Source of the DNA: Leptolyngbya ohadii IS1
GTDB taxonomy: Bacteria; Cyanobacteriota; Cyanobacteriia; Elainellales; Elainellaceae
Reading direction: 5' to 3'
DNA length: 64,000 nucleotides
Assembly (NCBI RefSeq): GCF_002215035.1
Contig: NZ_NKFP01000006.1
Coordinates: 13,083-77,082 of the forward strand
Of the stretch, positions 9,636 to 19,602 are shown in pieces. Made by a program: the position numbers and the translations under genes. Numbering within the stretch: position 1 is the stretch's first letter; each line of letters starts with the position of its first letter. The notes beneath the pieces were generated by a model that was given only the letters and a program-made list of their open reading frames with translations, made no database searches and was not told where the DNA came from.

Positions 9636-12119
9636 TCAACGAATCTGCGCCACAGTCACTCCCGTCCCCCCGTCTGCTCGATCGGCGAACTCAAAGCTTT
9701 CCACCTGCGGATGGCGCTTGAGGAATTCCTGGATACCCTGCCGCAGCTTGCCCGTGCCGTGTCCGTGGATGATCCACAGCGGTCCTGCCTCTGCCCGTCC
9801 GATCGCCTGCTGGACTGCCTGTTCTTGCTGTGCCTGGAGTTCGCGTTCCCGGTTTTGCAGCATTTCGGCTTTTTCGCCCTGGAGGGATTCTACGTCTGCC
9901 AGGGTGACGGTCATTTTCATCAGACCGAAGCGGACTTGCAGTTCGTTGTCGTCGTTGGGGGCAGTGAGGACTTCGGCGGTTTGTCCCAGGCGGGGAATGC
10001 GAACCCGATCGCCCACTTTGGGACGAAAGCCCGGTTTGGGTTTGGGGGGTGCCTGACGGGAGGGCAACCGTTCTGCGGCAATTTGATTAATCGCATCGGT
10101 AGCGCGTTGGGCATCCTGTCCGGTGGGGGTGCCCTTTTGCAGACGACGGATGACCTGGGCAATTTCGCCTTTTGCCTGGGCGATCGCCTGCTGGACTGCC
10201 TGTTCTTGCTGTGCCTGGAGTTCGCGTTCCCGGTTTTGCAGCATTTCGGCTTTGCGAGACACTTCGCGATAGAGCCGTTCGGTTTCGGTGACGAGCTGCT
10301 GGGCGGCTTTTGCCTTCTCCTCCTGCTGGCGACGCTGTGCTTCCAGTCCGGCGATCACTTCGTTGACTTCTGCCGTGGCTCCCATACCGACCTGATTTTG
10401 TGCCGCTTCGACCACTTGAGGGTTTAAGCCCAGCCGTTTGGCAATGGTCAAAGCATTCGATCGTCCCGGAATGCCCCACAGCAAACGATAGGTGGGCGAG
10501 AGGGAAACATCATCAAATTCGACGGAGGCATTTTCAAACCGATCGTCCTGGTACTTGAGCGCCTTCAGTTCGCCAAAGTGAGTGGTGGCGATCGTCAGGG
10601 CAGCATGGGCAGCAAGGTGGTTGAGAAGGGCGATCGCGAGGGCACTGCCTTCGGAGGGGTCGGTTCCGGCTCCTACTTCGTCTAGCAGAATTAAGGCGTT
10701 GGCGAGAGGGGTTTGGGTGAGAGGTTCGGGCGATCGATTGTTTTCTGCGTTATCCCCTGCATCGCCCCCTAAATCCCCCAATTCTGGGGGACTTTGATTT
10801 TCGGATTCAGATTGAGTGTCTTTCGTTGATTCTTGAGATGGGGAATTTTTCTGAAGGGTGTTCGTACCAATAGCTTCCAGGATGCGGCTGATGCGGCGAA
10901 TGTGTCCTGAGAAGGTGGAGAGGCTTTGTTGGAGGGATTGCTCGTCGCCGATGTCTGCGAGGATCTGGTCAAACCACGGGATTTCGACAGGTTCGCGAGC
11001 CGGGACGAACAGCCCGACTTTTGCCATCAGTGCAGCTAAGCCCAGCGTTTTGAGGGTGACGGTTTTACCGCCCGTATTCGGTCCCGTAATGGCGACGACA
11101 CGGAGGCGCGGCTGGATTACCAGATCGATCGGCACAACGGCAGCCCCCTGTTCGTGCTGCTGCTGCCAGATGAGGAGGGGATGACGGAGCTGACGCAGGG
11201 TAATTTGCTCCGAGTTCGAGCTTTCCTGTCCCGTGAACTCCATAAATCGGGGTGGATTGGCTCCCAGCCAGTAGGAATAGCGGGCGCGGGCAGTTGCCAA
11301 ATCCAGCGTGGTGACGATCGCCAGCAGCCGTTCCAGATCTTCCTGGACTTCGGCAATTTGTTCGGTGAGGATGCGCCGCACTTCCTCTTCTTCCCGCTGT
11401 TCCTGCCGGACGAGCTGCCGCAGCTGGTTGCCCTGATTCACGATCGAATGAGGCTCGACATAAAGGGTCATGCCGCTGGTGGAGGTGTCGTGAACTACGC
11501 CGGGAATCACGTCCTTATGGGAAGCTTTCACCGGAATTACAAAGCGATCGCCCCTTTGGGTAATCAACGGCTCCTGAATCGCGTTGGACTGCCGCTGAAG
11601 AGTCCGATGCAGCACTTCGTAAATGCGATCGCGGGTACTGCGAATTTGCTCCCGAATGCCTGCCAGTTTGGGGTTTGCTCGATCGGTGACTTTGCCGCGA
11701 TCGTCAATGCAGCGGTGAATTTCCTGCTCAATTTCCGGGTAGGTTCGCAGATCGGCAACCAGATCGTTGAGAACGGTCAGATCGGGCTGATTATCGATCA
11801 CGCGGCGAATTTGTCTTGCGCCGTTTAGCGTCGTGGCAATATCCAGCAATTCCTGTCCTGCCAGGATGCCCCGCAGCCCTGCCCGCTCCAGCGAGTCGCC
11901 AATGTCCTGTACGCCCTCAAAGGACAAACCGCCCGTCACTAAGGTTTCGAGCTGATAGACCTCTTTGGTCTGATCAAGAAGGATTTGGCTCTGGGCGATC
12001 GTCTCTGGGATAGGAAGCTGGGTCGCAGCAGTCTTTCCGAGTTTCGTAGCGGCAAAGGTAGCAAGGTGCTGGCACAGTCTCGACCATTCCAGCAGTTCCA
12101 GGGTTTCGGCTTGGATCAA
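9636..12119 (-). CDS. mutS2: MutS2-type ATPase / Smr endonuclease with a rearranged C-terminus
   Basis: MutS2 binds branched DNA or collided ribosomes; its C-terminal Smr domain cuts nucleic acid. The 827-residue protein has the clamp and lever regions, Walker A GPNTGGKTVTLKTLG near residue 348, Walker B LILLDEVGAGTDPSEGSAL, and a long coiled coil after about 590. The end still shows the Smr motif IIHGHGTGKLRQG. Two oddities are visible. A dispersed palindromic repeat (10765-10796) is read in frame as a Pro/Gly/Asp-rich insert, SPPELGDLGGDAG. The first half of the Smr domain, where relatives have a DLRG motif, is absent and replaced by an exact 73-base copy of the coiled-coil region (9800-9872 equals 10181-10253). 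If the copy is real, the nuclease is probably inactive. Confidence 0.9.
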   Translation of the reverse strand: MIQAETLELLEWSRLCQHLATFAATKLGKTAATQLPIPETIAQSQILLDQTKEVYQLETLVTGGLSFEGVQDIGDSLERAGLRGILAGQELLDIATTLNGARQIRRVIDNQPDLTVLNDLVADLRTYPEIEQEIHRCIDDRGKVTDRANPKLAGIREQIRSTRDRIYEVLHRTLQRQSNAIQEPLITQRGDRFVIPVKASHKDVIPGVVHDTSTSGMTLYVEPHSIVNQGNQLRQLVRQEQREEEEVRRILTEQIAEVQEDLERLLAIVTTLDLATARARYSYWLGANPPRFMEFTGQESSNSEQITLRQLRHPLLIWQQQHEQGAAVVPIDLVIQPRLRVVAITGPNTGGKTVTLKTLGLAALMAKVGLFVPAREPVEIPWFDQILADIGDEQSLQQSLSTFSGHIRRISRILEAIGTNTLQKNSPSQESTKDTQSESENQSPPELGDLGGDAGDNAENNRSPEPLTQTPLANALILLDEVGAGTDPSEGSALAIALLNHLAAHAALTIATTHFGELKALKYQDDRFENASVEFDDVSLSPTYRLLWGIPGRSNALTIAKRLGLNPQVVEAAQNQVGMGATAEVNEVIAGLEAQRRQQEEKAKAAQQLVTETERLYREVSRKAEMLQNRERELQAQQEQAVQQAIAQAKGEIAQVIRRLQKGTPTGQDAQRATDAINQIAAERLPSRQAPPKPKPGFRPKVGDRVRIPRLGQTAEVLTAPNDDNELQVRFGLMKMTVTLADVESLQGEKAEMLQNRERELQAQQEQAVQQAIGRAEAGPLWIIHGHGTGKLRQGIQEFLKRHPQVESFEFADRADGGTGVTVAQIR
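9800..9872. repeat. Exact 73-bp duplication inside mutS2 (copy in the Smr region)
   Basis: Bases 9800-9872 are identical to 10181-10253. In protein terms KAEMLQNRERELQAQQEQ occurs twice. The inner copy fits the coiled coil of MutS2. The copy at 9800-9872 sits where the beginning of the Smr domain should be. Confidence 0.95.
10181..10253. repeat. Exact 73-bp duplication inside mutS2 (source copy)
   Basis: This is the copy in the expected place, coding for part of the coiled coil that follows the ATPase. It is identical to 9800-9872, 381 bases away in the same orientation. Confidence 0.95.
10765..10796. repeat. Palindromic CCCCCTAAATCCCCCAATT repeat inside mutS2
   Basis: The palindromic unit (CCCCCAATTCTGGGGG core) also occurs in spacers at 26940-26970, 52846-52876, 52953-52985, 54895-54925, 54977-55003 and 62876-62908. 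Here it lies within the mutS2 frame, is read without a stop, and forms a low-complexity loop between the Walker A and Walker B parts of the ATPase. Confidence 0.85.
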
Positions 12120-12279
12120 GGCGTTAAGGGCGTTAATTGTTGTAAATCTTTCTTTTTCTATTGTAACTGAAGCGTTTAGGTCGGGGGAGTGGATGAGGGG
12201 ATAAGGGGATGAGGGTGTGGGGGCAGATTCGAGCTACAATTTGTGACGGTCTATCCGAGTTGATTAAGGAGACAAGACG

Positions 12280-12717
12280 ATGCCGCTGAGTGAAGGCGCA
12301 ACTGCACCGAATTTCACAGTGAAAGATACGAACGGCAACACTGTCACGCTGTCCGACTATGCCGGAAAGACTGTGGTGCTGTATTTCTATCCCAAAGATG
12401 ATACTCCGGGCTGTACAAAGGAAGCCTGCGGTTTTCGCGACTACTACAGCGACTATCAGGGTAAGGACATCACCGTGTTTGGGGTGAGCATGGACGACGA
12501 AGCTTCACACCAGGCATTTACGCAGAAGTATAGTCTGCCCTTCCCGCTGCTGGCGGATGTGGATGGTGCGATTACGAAGGCATACGATGTGGATGGCGGC
12601 GGCTACTCTAAGCGAGTTACCTATGTCATCGATGGATCGGGCAAGATTGCTAAAGTCTATAACACGGTGAATACGGCAAGCCACGCGACGGATATTCTGG
12701 CGGAAATCGGCGCGTAG
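12280..12717 (+). CDS. prxQ: Thiol peroxidase PrxQ (Bcp family)
   Basis: This 145-residue peroxiredoxin reduces hydrogen peroxide and organic hydroperoxides with electrons from thioredoxin. The peroxidatic cysteine is C45 in DDTPGCTKEAC and the resolving cysteine is C50, the five-residue spacing that defines the PrxQ/Bcp group. No signal peptide is seen, so it is cytoplasmic. A strong ribosome-binding site, AAGGAG, stands 10 bases before the ATG. A hairpin with a T-run follows the stop codon, which makes it a single-gene transcript. Confidence 0.95.
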   Translation: MPLSEGATAPNFTVKDTNGNTVTLSDYAGKTVVLYFYPKDDTPGCTKEACGFRDYYSDYQGKDITVFGVSMDDEASHQAFTQKYSLPFPLLADVDGAITKAYDVDGGGYSKRVTYVIDGSGKIAKVYNTVNTASHATDILAEIGA

Positions 12718-12760
12718 AGACTCAATGCCTAAGGCGCTGGATGCCTTCCTAACCCCATAT

Positions 12761-12803
12761 CCCCCCTACCCCTCAAGGGGAAATTTTGGGGGGAATCTTT
12801 TTT
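12761..12803 (+). terminator. Intrinsic terminator after prxQ
   Basis: A long C/G stem (CCCCCC and CCCC pairing with GGGG and GGGGGG around a TCAA loop, 12761-12793) is followed by a run of six T at 12798-12803. It lies 44 bases after the prxQ stop. The stem resembles the C-rich palindromic repeats elsewhere, so the terminator may have arisen from such an element. Confidence 0.65.
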
Positions 12804-12835
12804 GGCAAGTTTTTGGCAAGTATGGCTTTAGACAA

Positions 12836-14662
12836 CTACTGCTCGATCGCCCAGGGAAACTCGATCGCAAGGGTCGTTTGATTCGGGCAGCATTCCAGGC
12901 GAACCTCTCCCTGTAGGCGTTCTGCCAGTTTGCGAACCAGTGCCAGCCCCAGCCCCGTCCCGCCATGCTTCCAGGGATCGCCGTTGGGGATGCGATAGAA
13001 CCGCTCGAAAATGCGATCGCGCTCGGCTTCCGGGATTTCGACGCCCGTATTGGTGGTTTTAATTTGCACCGTTCTGGGCGTAGCCTCCACTCGAATCATG
13101 ATTTTTTCGTGGGGCGGTGTGTACTTACAGGCATTATTGATTAGCTCAATCAGGATACGCTCCAGCGAAGCCACTTCTGTTTGCAGGGGCGGAATTTGCG
13201 GCGGCAGATCGTAGACGAGTTCCTGGAACTGGTTGGTAATGCGCTCCAGGAATCCCTGCGTGATCTGGGGAATCAGGATCGACAGATTAACTTCCGCCAG
13301 GCGCAGCGGTTCAGAGTCGTCGTTCAGTCGTGCCAGATCCAGCAGATCGTTCACGAGGTTAATCTCGCGCTGACACTCATCTTTCAAAATCTGCAAGTAG
13401 CGATCGAGGGGAGCAGGCTGATCAGGATTCAGCAAATTCTCCCGCCGCAGCACAATTTCTAGCATCTGGGCTGCCATCTTCGCATTGGCGATCGGCGATC
13501 GCATCTCATGGGAAACCGTACTTAGAAAATCATCTTTAAGCTGGTTCAGTCGCGTTAGCTCCTCGACCTGGTGCTGCACTGCCTGATAGAGCCGGGACTG
13601 CCGCAGCCCGATCGCACAATGACTTGCCACCTGCTGCGCCAAACGAACTTCATAGGGATGGTAGCCGTAGTCTCGATCGTTAATTAGCCAAATATCACCC
13701 AACGCCTGACGGTCATCCACGATCGGGCAAACCAGGATCGATCGCCGTCCGCGAATTGGGTTTGGACGCAGATTGCAAAATTGGATGCTCTCACCTTGCA
13801 GCAGCAGATCGTAGAGTTCGGGGTAGTCTGCCAGATAGGACGTGCGCCCCTCAAACGGAATTAGGGGAGGGTTGTACTCATAGGCGATCGTGGATGTTCC
13901 CTGATCCAGGTCGTATAGCGCCACATTGCAGGAATTAACGCCCAAGCCCTCGCCTAGTTCCTCTACTACCGTCTGAAGAATTTGCGCTTCATCGAGGGAA
14001 CTGCGAACCCGATCGACAATTCGCCGCAGAATTGCCTCAAACTCAATTACCAGCCTCAATTTTCCGGTTTGCTGCTGTAACTGCACTTCCTGTTGGGTAT
14101 TGAGGAGCAGACAGGCATCACGCAGATCATTCAGAGTTAGCACCTGCCTGACCTGTCCAGCAGCGTCCAGAATCGGTAAATGACTGATCTGATGTTTCTG
14201 AAAAGTCAGGAGAATCTGGGACGGATCGCTTGCCTCCGCTTCAGACATTGTGATCACAGGCTGCAAGATGGGCTGAATAGGCAGGGCTGCGAGGTTGCAG
14301 GTCGATAAATCCCCCATCGTTGCAATGGCTTGCAGGATTGACTCCTGGGTTAACAGACCAAAGTGCTGTGATGAAGAAGGATTCGCCGAAGCAGCCCGCA
14401 TTAAGGGATCGCTATCTGCCAGCGCAGACCGATCGTTTGAATACACTGCTGAATAAACCGCTGAATAAACCGCCAGGACATAATCGGTTCCGGCTTGCTG
14501 CATTACGCGGACTGCATCTGCAATCGAAGCAGTGAAGGAGACCTGAGGAATAGGGTTCTCCTCGACTTCCTCCCGATGGTTGGCTCTATCAGAAGGCATC
14601 TTGCTGGATCGTTCTCCCGATATTTCTCCGAATATTCCTGCTGTAACTGTAGGATTCCCCAC
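12836..14662 (-). CDS. CBS-GAF sensor histidine kinase
   Basis: The 608-residue cytoplasmic kinase has a CBS-domain pair (about 35-190, including SHLPILDAAGQVRQVLTLND), a GAF domain (about 215-370), a HisKA domain with SHEMRSPIAN (phospho-acceptor His near 390) and a HATPase domain with ELINNACKYTPP and GTGLGLALVRK. No receiver or output gene is adjacent. The CBS part contains a threefold 12-base tandem repeat (AVYSAVYSAVYS, near 14445-14480) that lengthens a loop. The frame opens at a GTG at 14662; an ATG at 14599 (MPSDRANHREE) is an equally good start. CBS pairs often bind adenine nucleotides, so energy state is a plausible but unproven signal. Confidence 0.88.
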   Translation of the reverse strand: MGNPTVTAGIFGEISGERSSKMPSDRANHREEVEENPIPQVSFTASIADAVRVMQQAGTDYVLAVYSAVYSAVYSNDRSALADSDPLMRAASANPSSSQHFGLLTQESILQAIATMGDLSTCNLAALPIQPILQPVITMSEAEASDPSQILLTFQKHQISHLPILDAAGQVRQVLTLNDLRDACLLLNTQQEVQLQQQTGKLRLVIEFEAILRRIVDRVRSSLDEAQILQTVVEELGEGLGVNSCNVALYDLDQGTSTIAYEYNPPLIPFEGRTSYLADYPELYDLLLQGESIQFCNLRPNPIRGRRSILVCPIVDDRQALGDIWLINDRDYGYHPYEVRLAQQVASHCAIGLRQSRLYQAVQHQVEELTRLNQLKDDFLSTVSHEMRSPIANAKMAAQMLEIVLRRENLLNPDQPAPLDRYLQILKDECQREINLVNDLLDLARLNDDSEPLRLAEVNLSILIPQITQGFLERITNQFQELVYDLPPQIPPLQTEVASLERILIELINNACKYTPPHEKIMIRVEATPRTVQIKTTNTGVEIPEAERDRIFERFYRIPNGDPWKHGGTGLGLALVRKLAERLQGEVRLECCPNQTTLAIEFPWAIEQ

Positions 14663-15903
14663 TTCTGGACTGTTTACTCCTCGCTATTTTAATTGACCTC
14701 TGACTCCTCATACGAAATATTCATGAAACAATACTGGACAAGACATTGCAGCCTTCTGCTCAGTGCCATTGAGCGATACTATTAATCAACAAAAACTGGC
14801 TTTGTTTATCTTTAACTTGCGTTAACTTACGCCTATCCTTACGCCGGATTGCCATCAAGAATATCGCACTCTTTGAAACCCCCTATGGACAGAGATTCTC
14901 TATCAATCTGTCGCTTCAGTTTTGCAGTTGCAGCCCAATCGAGCGATAACGCCGGACTTGTGGAAATCAGCGACCTATGCGACGGAGCGTAAAAGCAAAT
15001 ACAGCACAAACACAATGCAAATACAATGCAAAACAACAGAACTGACTCAGGCAGCGGCTTCTTGAAGTCAGTAAAGCCACCGAAACCGTAGCTCAGCATT
15101 TCTCATGGTTTGGTATTTCAAGCTGAAAGAATTGATTTTTGACAGGTAAAAAATTAAAGCACGTAATGCTTAACTACCTAGAATAAAACATACCCAAAAT
15201 TCTTTCAATAAAGCAGATGGTCTTCGCCAGGTTTCATCTTCATTCCCATCAATCGCAATCGGGCGAGACACTATGCAGCGGCATTAGTTATTGAGGAGTA
15301 AATTGCCATCTGCCGTATCTTTTCCCTTCAGACAGCAGTGAGTTTACTGAATGAATCTGCTCCTATAAGGCACCTACGTCTTCTGGCAGAGCCAGGGGTT
15401 TTAGATTGTAATAGGCTTAAATCCAAATACTGATTCGAGAAACTGACAGGTTTGAACAGTTATCACTGGAGAATGAGCTTTATTTGAGCAGTCTGGTAGA
15501 GGTGCACCGACAGCGAAAACCCGCAAAATAAACGCATTCTTTAACGGCATAGGGCAATGCTCACCAATTCCCTGTTCGCTATCGCTGCGATCGTCGTTCC
15601 GCTTCTATCACTTTCTGTTTACAACCGCATTGTGCTTGGGTGAGGTATCTAGTAAAGCTGCAATCGTTTGTAGTGATTAACTTTCGGCAACTCTTAGCAA
15701 CCTAGTCCAATTTGTCTAAAGCAGGAGAACTCTATGTTTACCGTTGTTGCTTTATCTATCTGGCTTGTCTTTTTTACCGTTCTACCTCGCTAGCCGTTGA
15801 AATCGCACCATAATTGTATCCAGGGGGCTATCTCCTCTCAGGGTAGATTTCTATACGGTGTCGATCATCTATATAAAGACATACTCCTTCTGGCTCTCCT
15901 TTC
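14663..15903. other. 1.2-kb spacer without a convincing gene
   Basis: This AT-richer region separates two divergently placed kinases. It contains an A-rich iteration (ACAATGCAAATACAATGC near 15015-15035), a TTGACA box with a CGTAAT box 17 bases on (about 15138-15166), and a tiny frame with a good ribosome-binding site at 15734. The 86-codon frame at 14839-15099 (minus) has no recognisable feature and odd composition and was not accepted. Confidence 0.6.
15734..15793 (+). CDS. Possible 19-residue hydrophobic micro-protein or leader
   Basis: A frame of 19 codons (MFTVVALSIWLVFFTVLPR) begins 7 bases after an AGGAG ribosome-binding sequence. All but the last two residues could form one membrane-crossing segment. 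It ends 111 bases before the large PAS kinase on the same strand. It resembles neither PetL, PetN, PetM, PsbX nor Psb30 as I know them. It may be a translated leader, a small membrane protein or chance. Confidence 0.35.
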   Translation: MFTVVALSIWLVFFTVLPR

Positions 15904-18900
15904 ATGTGGAAGTTCACGCGGCAATCTCAGATTCGATTCTTCCTGGCTGCCTGTCTCCTGACTTGTGCTGGGCTGGTAGGATGCACCTTGGGAGACGATC
16001 GATTCATCAACTTGTTCTTATCAAAATTAGCCGCCTTGGATGTGCATCTATTGCTATCCGGTGGACTGACGGCAAATTTAGCGATCCATTCCGCACACTC
16101 TACACCCTGGGAGGCGCTACTGCTGGTGGGAATGCTGTTGAGCGATCGATTTGCCTGGCTTAAGCCTCGCCAAAGTAGCCCAAACCAAAACAGCCCAAAC
16201 CAAAACAGCTCGAACTCAAGCAGCTCAAATAGTCCGCAGCCGAAAACTCCCTCTCTGGAACAGTTCTTTGAAATGACCAGTGATGGATTTGTGAGCGTCG
16301 ATCGCGAGTGGCGATATACCTACGTGAATCAGAGGGCAGAGCAGCTTCTCGGCAAACCGCGCCAGCAGCTTTTGGGGCAAAATGTGTGGCAAGTCTTCCC
16401 CGAACTACGGGCAACGGAAGCGTATCGGGCTGCCCATCGGGTTATGGCAGAGCAGACTGCAACCACCTACGAGGAATACTATCCCTGGTTTAACTGCTGG
16501 TTTTCGGTTCACATCTATCCCAGCCCGATCGGCATTGCGGTTTATTTTCTGGACATTACGGAGCAGAAGCAGTACGAACAGCAGCTCCATTTTCAGCTTC
16601 AGCTTTTATCCCAGATCGATGATGCCGTCATTGCAGTGGATCAAAACGAGCGAATTACCTACTGGAACAAGGGGGCAGCTAAACTTTATGGGTTGAGTGC
16701 TGCGGCAGCGTCGGGGCGGACTCTGTCAGAGGTGTTGCAGTATGAGTGGCTGAACCCAGCCGACCAGCAGATTGCCTACGCTTCCCTGGCAACGGAAGGA
16801 TTTTGGCGGGGCGAGAACACCCACCTGAAAGCAAACGGCGATCGGATTGTGGTAGAAGCCTCTGTCACCCTCCTCAAAGACCATGCTGGCAACAGCAGCG
16901 GCATGATTGCGGTGCTGCGAGATATTACCAGCCGAAAACACGTGGAGGCACAGCTTCAGGAAAGCCAGACCCGCTTAACGGGAGTGCTGGAGTCGGTGCA
17001 GGATGTGCTGTGGTCGCGAGATGTTTGGAGCCATCGATTGATCTATACCACTCCCTCCGTGGAGCAGCTTTGCGGCTTGCCGATGCAGGATTTTTTGCAG
17101 CAGCCCGACCTGTGGTTGAAATGCATTCACCCGGAGGATTGCTCGCGTTTTTTTGACCTCGATCGAACTGTATTTGAGCAGCGATCCGCCGAAGGCGACT
17201 GCGCGGATCGGTCGATGAATCAGTTCGAGATTGAATACCGGATTTGTCGCCCGGATGGAGAACTGCGGTGGGTGCGCGATCGGGCTTATGTGGTGCGAGA
17301 TGACCAGGGAGATCCGATTCGCGTCGATGGCATTACCACCGATATTACAGAGAGCAAACGGGCAGCGGCTGCACTCCGTCAAAGTGAGGAACGGCTGCGG
17401 CTGGCGGTCAATAGTCTGCCTGATGTCTTTGCAATCTACGATGCGGAGCGGCGATTTCAGTACGTCAACGATGCAGGGCTGCGAAGAGTGAATCTAACGC
17501 TGGAGGACATGATCGGCAAACGGGATGAGGAGATCTGGCAGAAGGAGATTACACAGCCCTATCTGCCCACCCTGCTCAAAACCGTAGAAACCGGGCAAAT
17601 GCAGACGGTAGAATGTGCCTTTAGCCTGCCGCACACCGAAACCTTTACGATGATCGTCAAATATCTGCCGCTGCTGGATGAACAGGGCAATCTTCAGCAA
17701 ATTCTGGCATTTACGTTTGATATTACCGATCGCGTTCGGGCAGAGGCAGAGCGCAGCTACGCAACCCAGGAAGTTCAGCGGCTGAACCAGGAACTCGAAC
17801 AGCGGGTACTGGAACGAACTGCCGAACTGCAAACCACCCAGACGGAACTGCAATCCCTCAACGATGATCTGGAACGAAGAGTCATTCAGCGCACGATCGA
17901 ACTAGAGCTGACCAATCGCCTGCTGGAACAGGAAGTTGCCGATCGCAAACTGTCGGAAGCCCGCTATCGATCGCTGGCACTCGCCTCGGCAGAAGCAGTC
18001 TGGACAACGGAAGCCACCGGAGAAGTGATCGAAGTACAACCTTCCTGGGAACGTCTGAGCGGACAGAAATTTCCCGATTATCTGGAAGCGGGCTGGCTAC
18101 AAAAGGTACATCCTGACGATCGCGCCAGGGTAGAAGCAGGATGGGTAGAAGCAGTGGCAACCCGCAGCACCTTCGAGAGCGAACATCACGGGCAAATTGC
18201 GGACGGCAGCTATCGCTATTTCTCAGTTCGGGCAGTTCCCGTGTTCGATGAGTCGGGCAATCTGCTGGAATGGGTGGGGGTGCATACGGACATTACAGAG
18301 GCAAAGGCAGCAGAACAGGCACTTCGCACCAGCGAACAGCGGTTTCGTCGTCTGGCGGAATCCAATATTTTTGGCGTTGCCTTTGGCAGCTTTTCCGGCA
18401 ACATTTTGGATGCGAATGACTATTTCTTGAAGATGACGGGCTATACGCGATCGGATCTGGAAGCCGGACGGATTCGCTGGCTGGACATGACCCCGGCGGA
18501 ATATTTGCCCCTGGACTGGAACGCCGGAGCAGAACTGCGGCAGTGCGGCGTCGCTACCCCCTTTGAGAAAGAATACATCCGCAAGGATGGCTCCCGTGTG
18601 CCGGTTTTGATTGGCTCTGCTCTCATGAACGAGCCGTATGACCAACAAACGGAGATTGTTTCCTTCTACGTGGATCTGACTGCCCGCAAACGCGCTGAGT
18701 CCGAACGGGAAAAGCTCCTCGTCCAGGAACAAACCGCCCGCCAGCAGGCAGAAGCCGCCAACCGGATTAAAGACGAATTTCTTGCCGTCCTCTCCCACGA
18801 ACTGCGATCGCCCCTCAACCCGATTCTGGGCTGGACAAGACTGCTGCGAACTCGCTCCTTCGATGCCCAAACGACCGATCGCGCCCTGGAAACGATCGAG

Positions 18901-19227
18901 CGCAATGCCAAACTGCAAACCCAGCTCATCGAAGATCTGCTGGATGTCTCCCGCATTCTGCGCGGCAAAATGAGCCTGCAAATGGCTCCCACCGATCTGA
19001 TCGGCATCGTCGAAGCGGCGATCGAAACCGTGCGAATCGCAGCTGACACCAAATCCATTCAAATTCACTTCCTGCCCCGACCCGCCCTCTATCAGATCAT
19101 GGGCGACACTGCCCGTCTTCAGCAAATCGTCTGGAACCTTCTTTCTAATGCTATTAAGTTCACTCCGAATGGCGGCAGGGTGGAGGTGCGGCTGGAGCAA
19201 GTTGAATGGGGAGCAGGGAAGCCCTGA
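15904..19227 (+). CDS. Multi-PAS hybrid histidine kinase, N-terminal part (broken)
   Basis: The 1107-residue frame starts with a hydrophobic segment that has a lipobox-like LVGC and a second hydrophobic stretch, then about four PAS/PAC units (about 120-600), a coiled coil (about 605-665), two more PAS/PAC units (about 670-915), and HisKA with [10 protein letters not shown] near 965. The HATPase domain starts normally ([14 protein letters not shown]) but stops after [14 protein letters not shown]. The G1 box (DTGKG type) is missing. The rest of the ATPase and the receiver are found in the next, overlapping frame. The break coincides with a duplicated block (19214-19602). Compared with the paralogue at 57162-60089 the two frames should be one gene of about 1350 codons. 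Confidence 0.85.
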   Translation: MWKFTRQSQIRFFLAACLLTCAGLVGCTLGDDRFINLFLSKLAALDVHLLLSGGLTANLAIHSAHSTPWEALLLVGMLLSDRFAWLKPRQSSPNQNSPNQNSSNSSSSNSPQPKTPSLEQFFEMTSDGFVSVDREWRYTYVNQRAEQLLGKPRQQLLGQNVWQVFPELRATEAYRAAHRVMAEQTATTYEEYYPWFNCWFSVHIYPSPIGIAVYFLDITEQKQYEQQLHFQLQLLSQIDDAVIAVDQNERITYWNKGAAKLYGLSAAAASGRTLSEVLQYEWLNPADQQIAYASLATEGFWRGENTHLKANGDRIVVEASVTLLKDHAGNSSGMIAVLRDITSRKHVEAQLQESQTRLTGVLESVQDVLWSRDVWSHRLIYTTPSVEQLCGLPMQDFLQQPDLWLKCIHPEDCSRFFDLDRTVFEQRSAEGDCADRSMNQFEIEYRICRPDGELRWVRDRAYVVRDDQGDPIRVDGITTDITESKRAAAALRQSEERLRLAVNSLPDVFAIYDAERRFQYVNDAGLRRVNLTLEDMIGKRDEEIWQKEITQPYLPTLLKTVETGQMQTVECAFSLPHTETFTMIVKYLPLLDEQGNLQQILAFTFDITDRVRAEAERSYATQEVQRLNQELEQRVLERTAELQTTQTELQSLNDDLERRVIQRTIELELTNRLLEQEVADRKLSEARYRSLALASAEAVWTTEATGEVIEVQPSWERLSGQKFPDYLEAGWLQKVHPDDRARVEAGWVEAVATRSTFESEHHGQIADGSYRYFSVRAVPVFDESGNLLEWVGVHTDITEAKAAEQALRTSEQRFRRLAESNIFGVAFGSFSGNILDANDYFLKMTGYTRSDLEAGRIRWLDMTPAEYLPLDWNAGAELRQCGVATPFEKEYIRKDGSRVPVLIGSALMNEPYDQQTEIVSFYVDLTARKRAESEREKLLVQEQTARQQAEAANRIKDEFLAVLSHELRSPLNPILGWTRLLRTRSFDAQTTDRALETIERNAKLQTQLIEDLLDVSRILRGKMSLQMAPTDLIGIVEAAIETVRIAADTKSIQIHFLPRPALYQIMGDTARLQQIVWNLLSNAIKFTPNGGRVEVRLEQVEWGAGKP
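18439..18751. repeat. 313-bp duplication, source copy (last PAS domain of the kinase)
   Basis: Bases 18439-18751 match 19290-19602 with one mismatch (A at 18743, G at 19594). This copy codes for the sixth PAS/PAC unit, in its expected place directly before the HisKA domain. Confidence 0.95.
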
Positions 19228-19299
19228 CCATGCTAATGAAGACTATGCCCGATGTACTGATTAGCGATATTGGAATGCCGCAGATTGACGGCTATACGC
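19214..19299. repeat. 86-bp duplication of receiver-domain DNA
   Basis: Bases 19214-19299 are identical to 19919-20004. The copied words begin at CAGGGAAGCCCTG, which also continues the preceding kinase sequence, and end at GGCTATACGC, which also starts the copied PAS block. The copy therefore bridges two other sequences by short shared words. Confidence 0.95.
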
Positions 19300-19602
19300 G
19301 ATCGGATCTGGAAGCCGGACGGATTCGCTGGCTGGACATGACCCCGGCGGAATATTTGCCCCTGGACTGGAACGCCGGAGCAGAACTGCGGCAGTGCGGC
19401 GTCGCTACCCCCTTTGAGAAAGAATACATCCGCAAGGATGGCTCCCGTGTGCCGGTTTTGATTGGCTCTGCTCTCATGAACGAGCCGTATGACCAACAAA
19501 CGGAGATTGTTTCCTTCTACGTGGATCTGACTGCCCGCAAACGCGCTGAGTCCGAACGGGAAAAGCTCCTCGTCCAGGAACAAACCGCCCGCCGGCAGGC
19601 AG
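19290..19602. repeat. 313-bp duplication, displaced copy of a PAS domain
   Basis: This is the displaced copy of 18439-18751. It is entered at GGCTATACGC and left at GCAGGCAG, where the genuine ATPase sequence resumes. It stands in place of the expected G1 box of the kinase. Confidence 0.95.

Noticed and set aside
14839-15099. 86-codon minus-strand frame with a Cys-rich hydrophobic start
   Set aside because: No clear ribosome-binding site, no family resemblance, and an unusual amino-acid mix; probably chance in an AT-rich spacer.
15138-15166. Sigma-70-type promoter in the 1.2-kb spacer
   Set aside because: TTGACA with a 17-base gap to CGTAAT is suggestive, but no gene or RNA starts close downstream, so it is mentioned only in the spacer entry.
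18223-19200. 325-codon minus-strand frame opposite the PAS kinase
   Set aside because: Antisense to PAS and HisKA domains; its repeat at 19233-19676 is only the other strand of the duplicated block.
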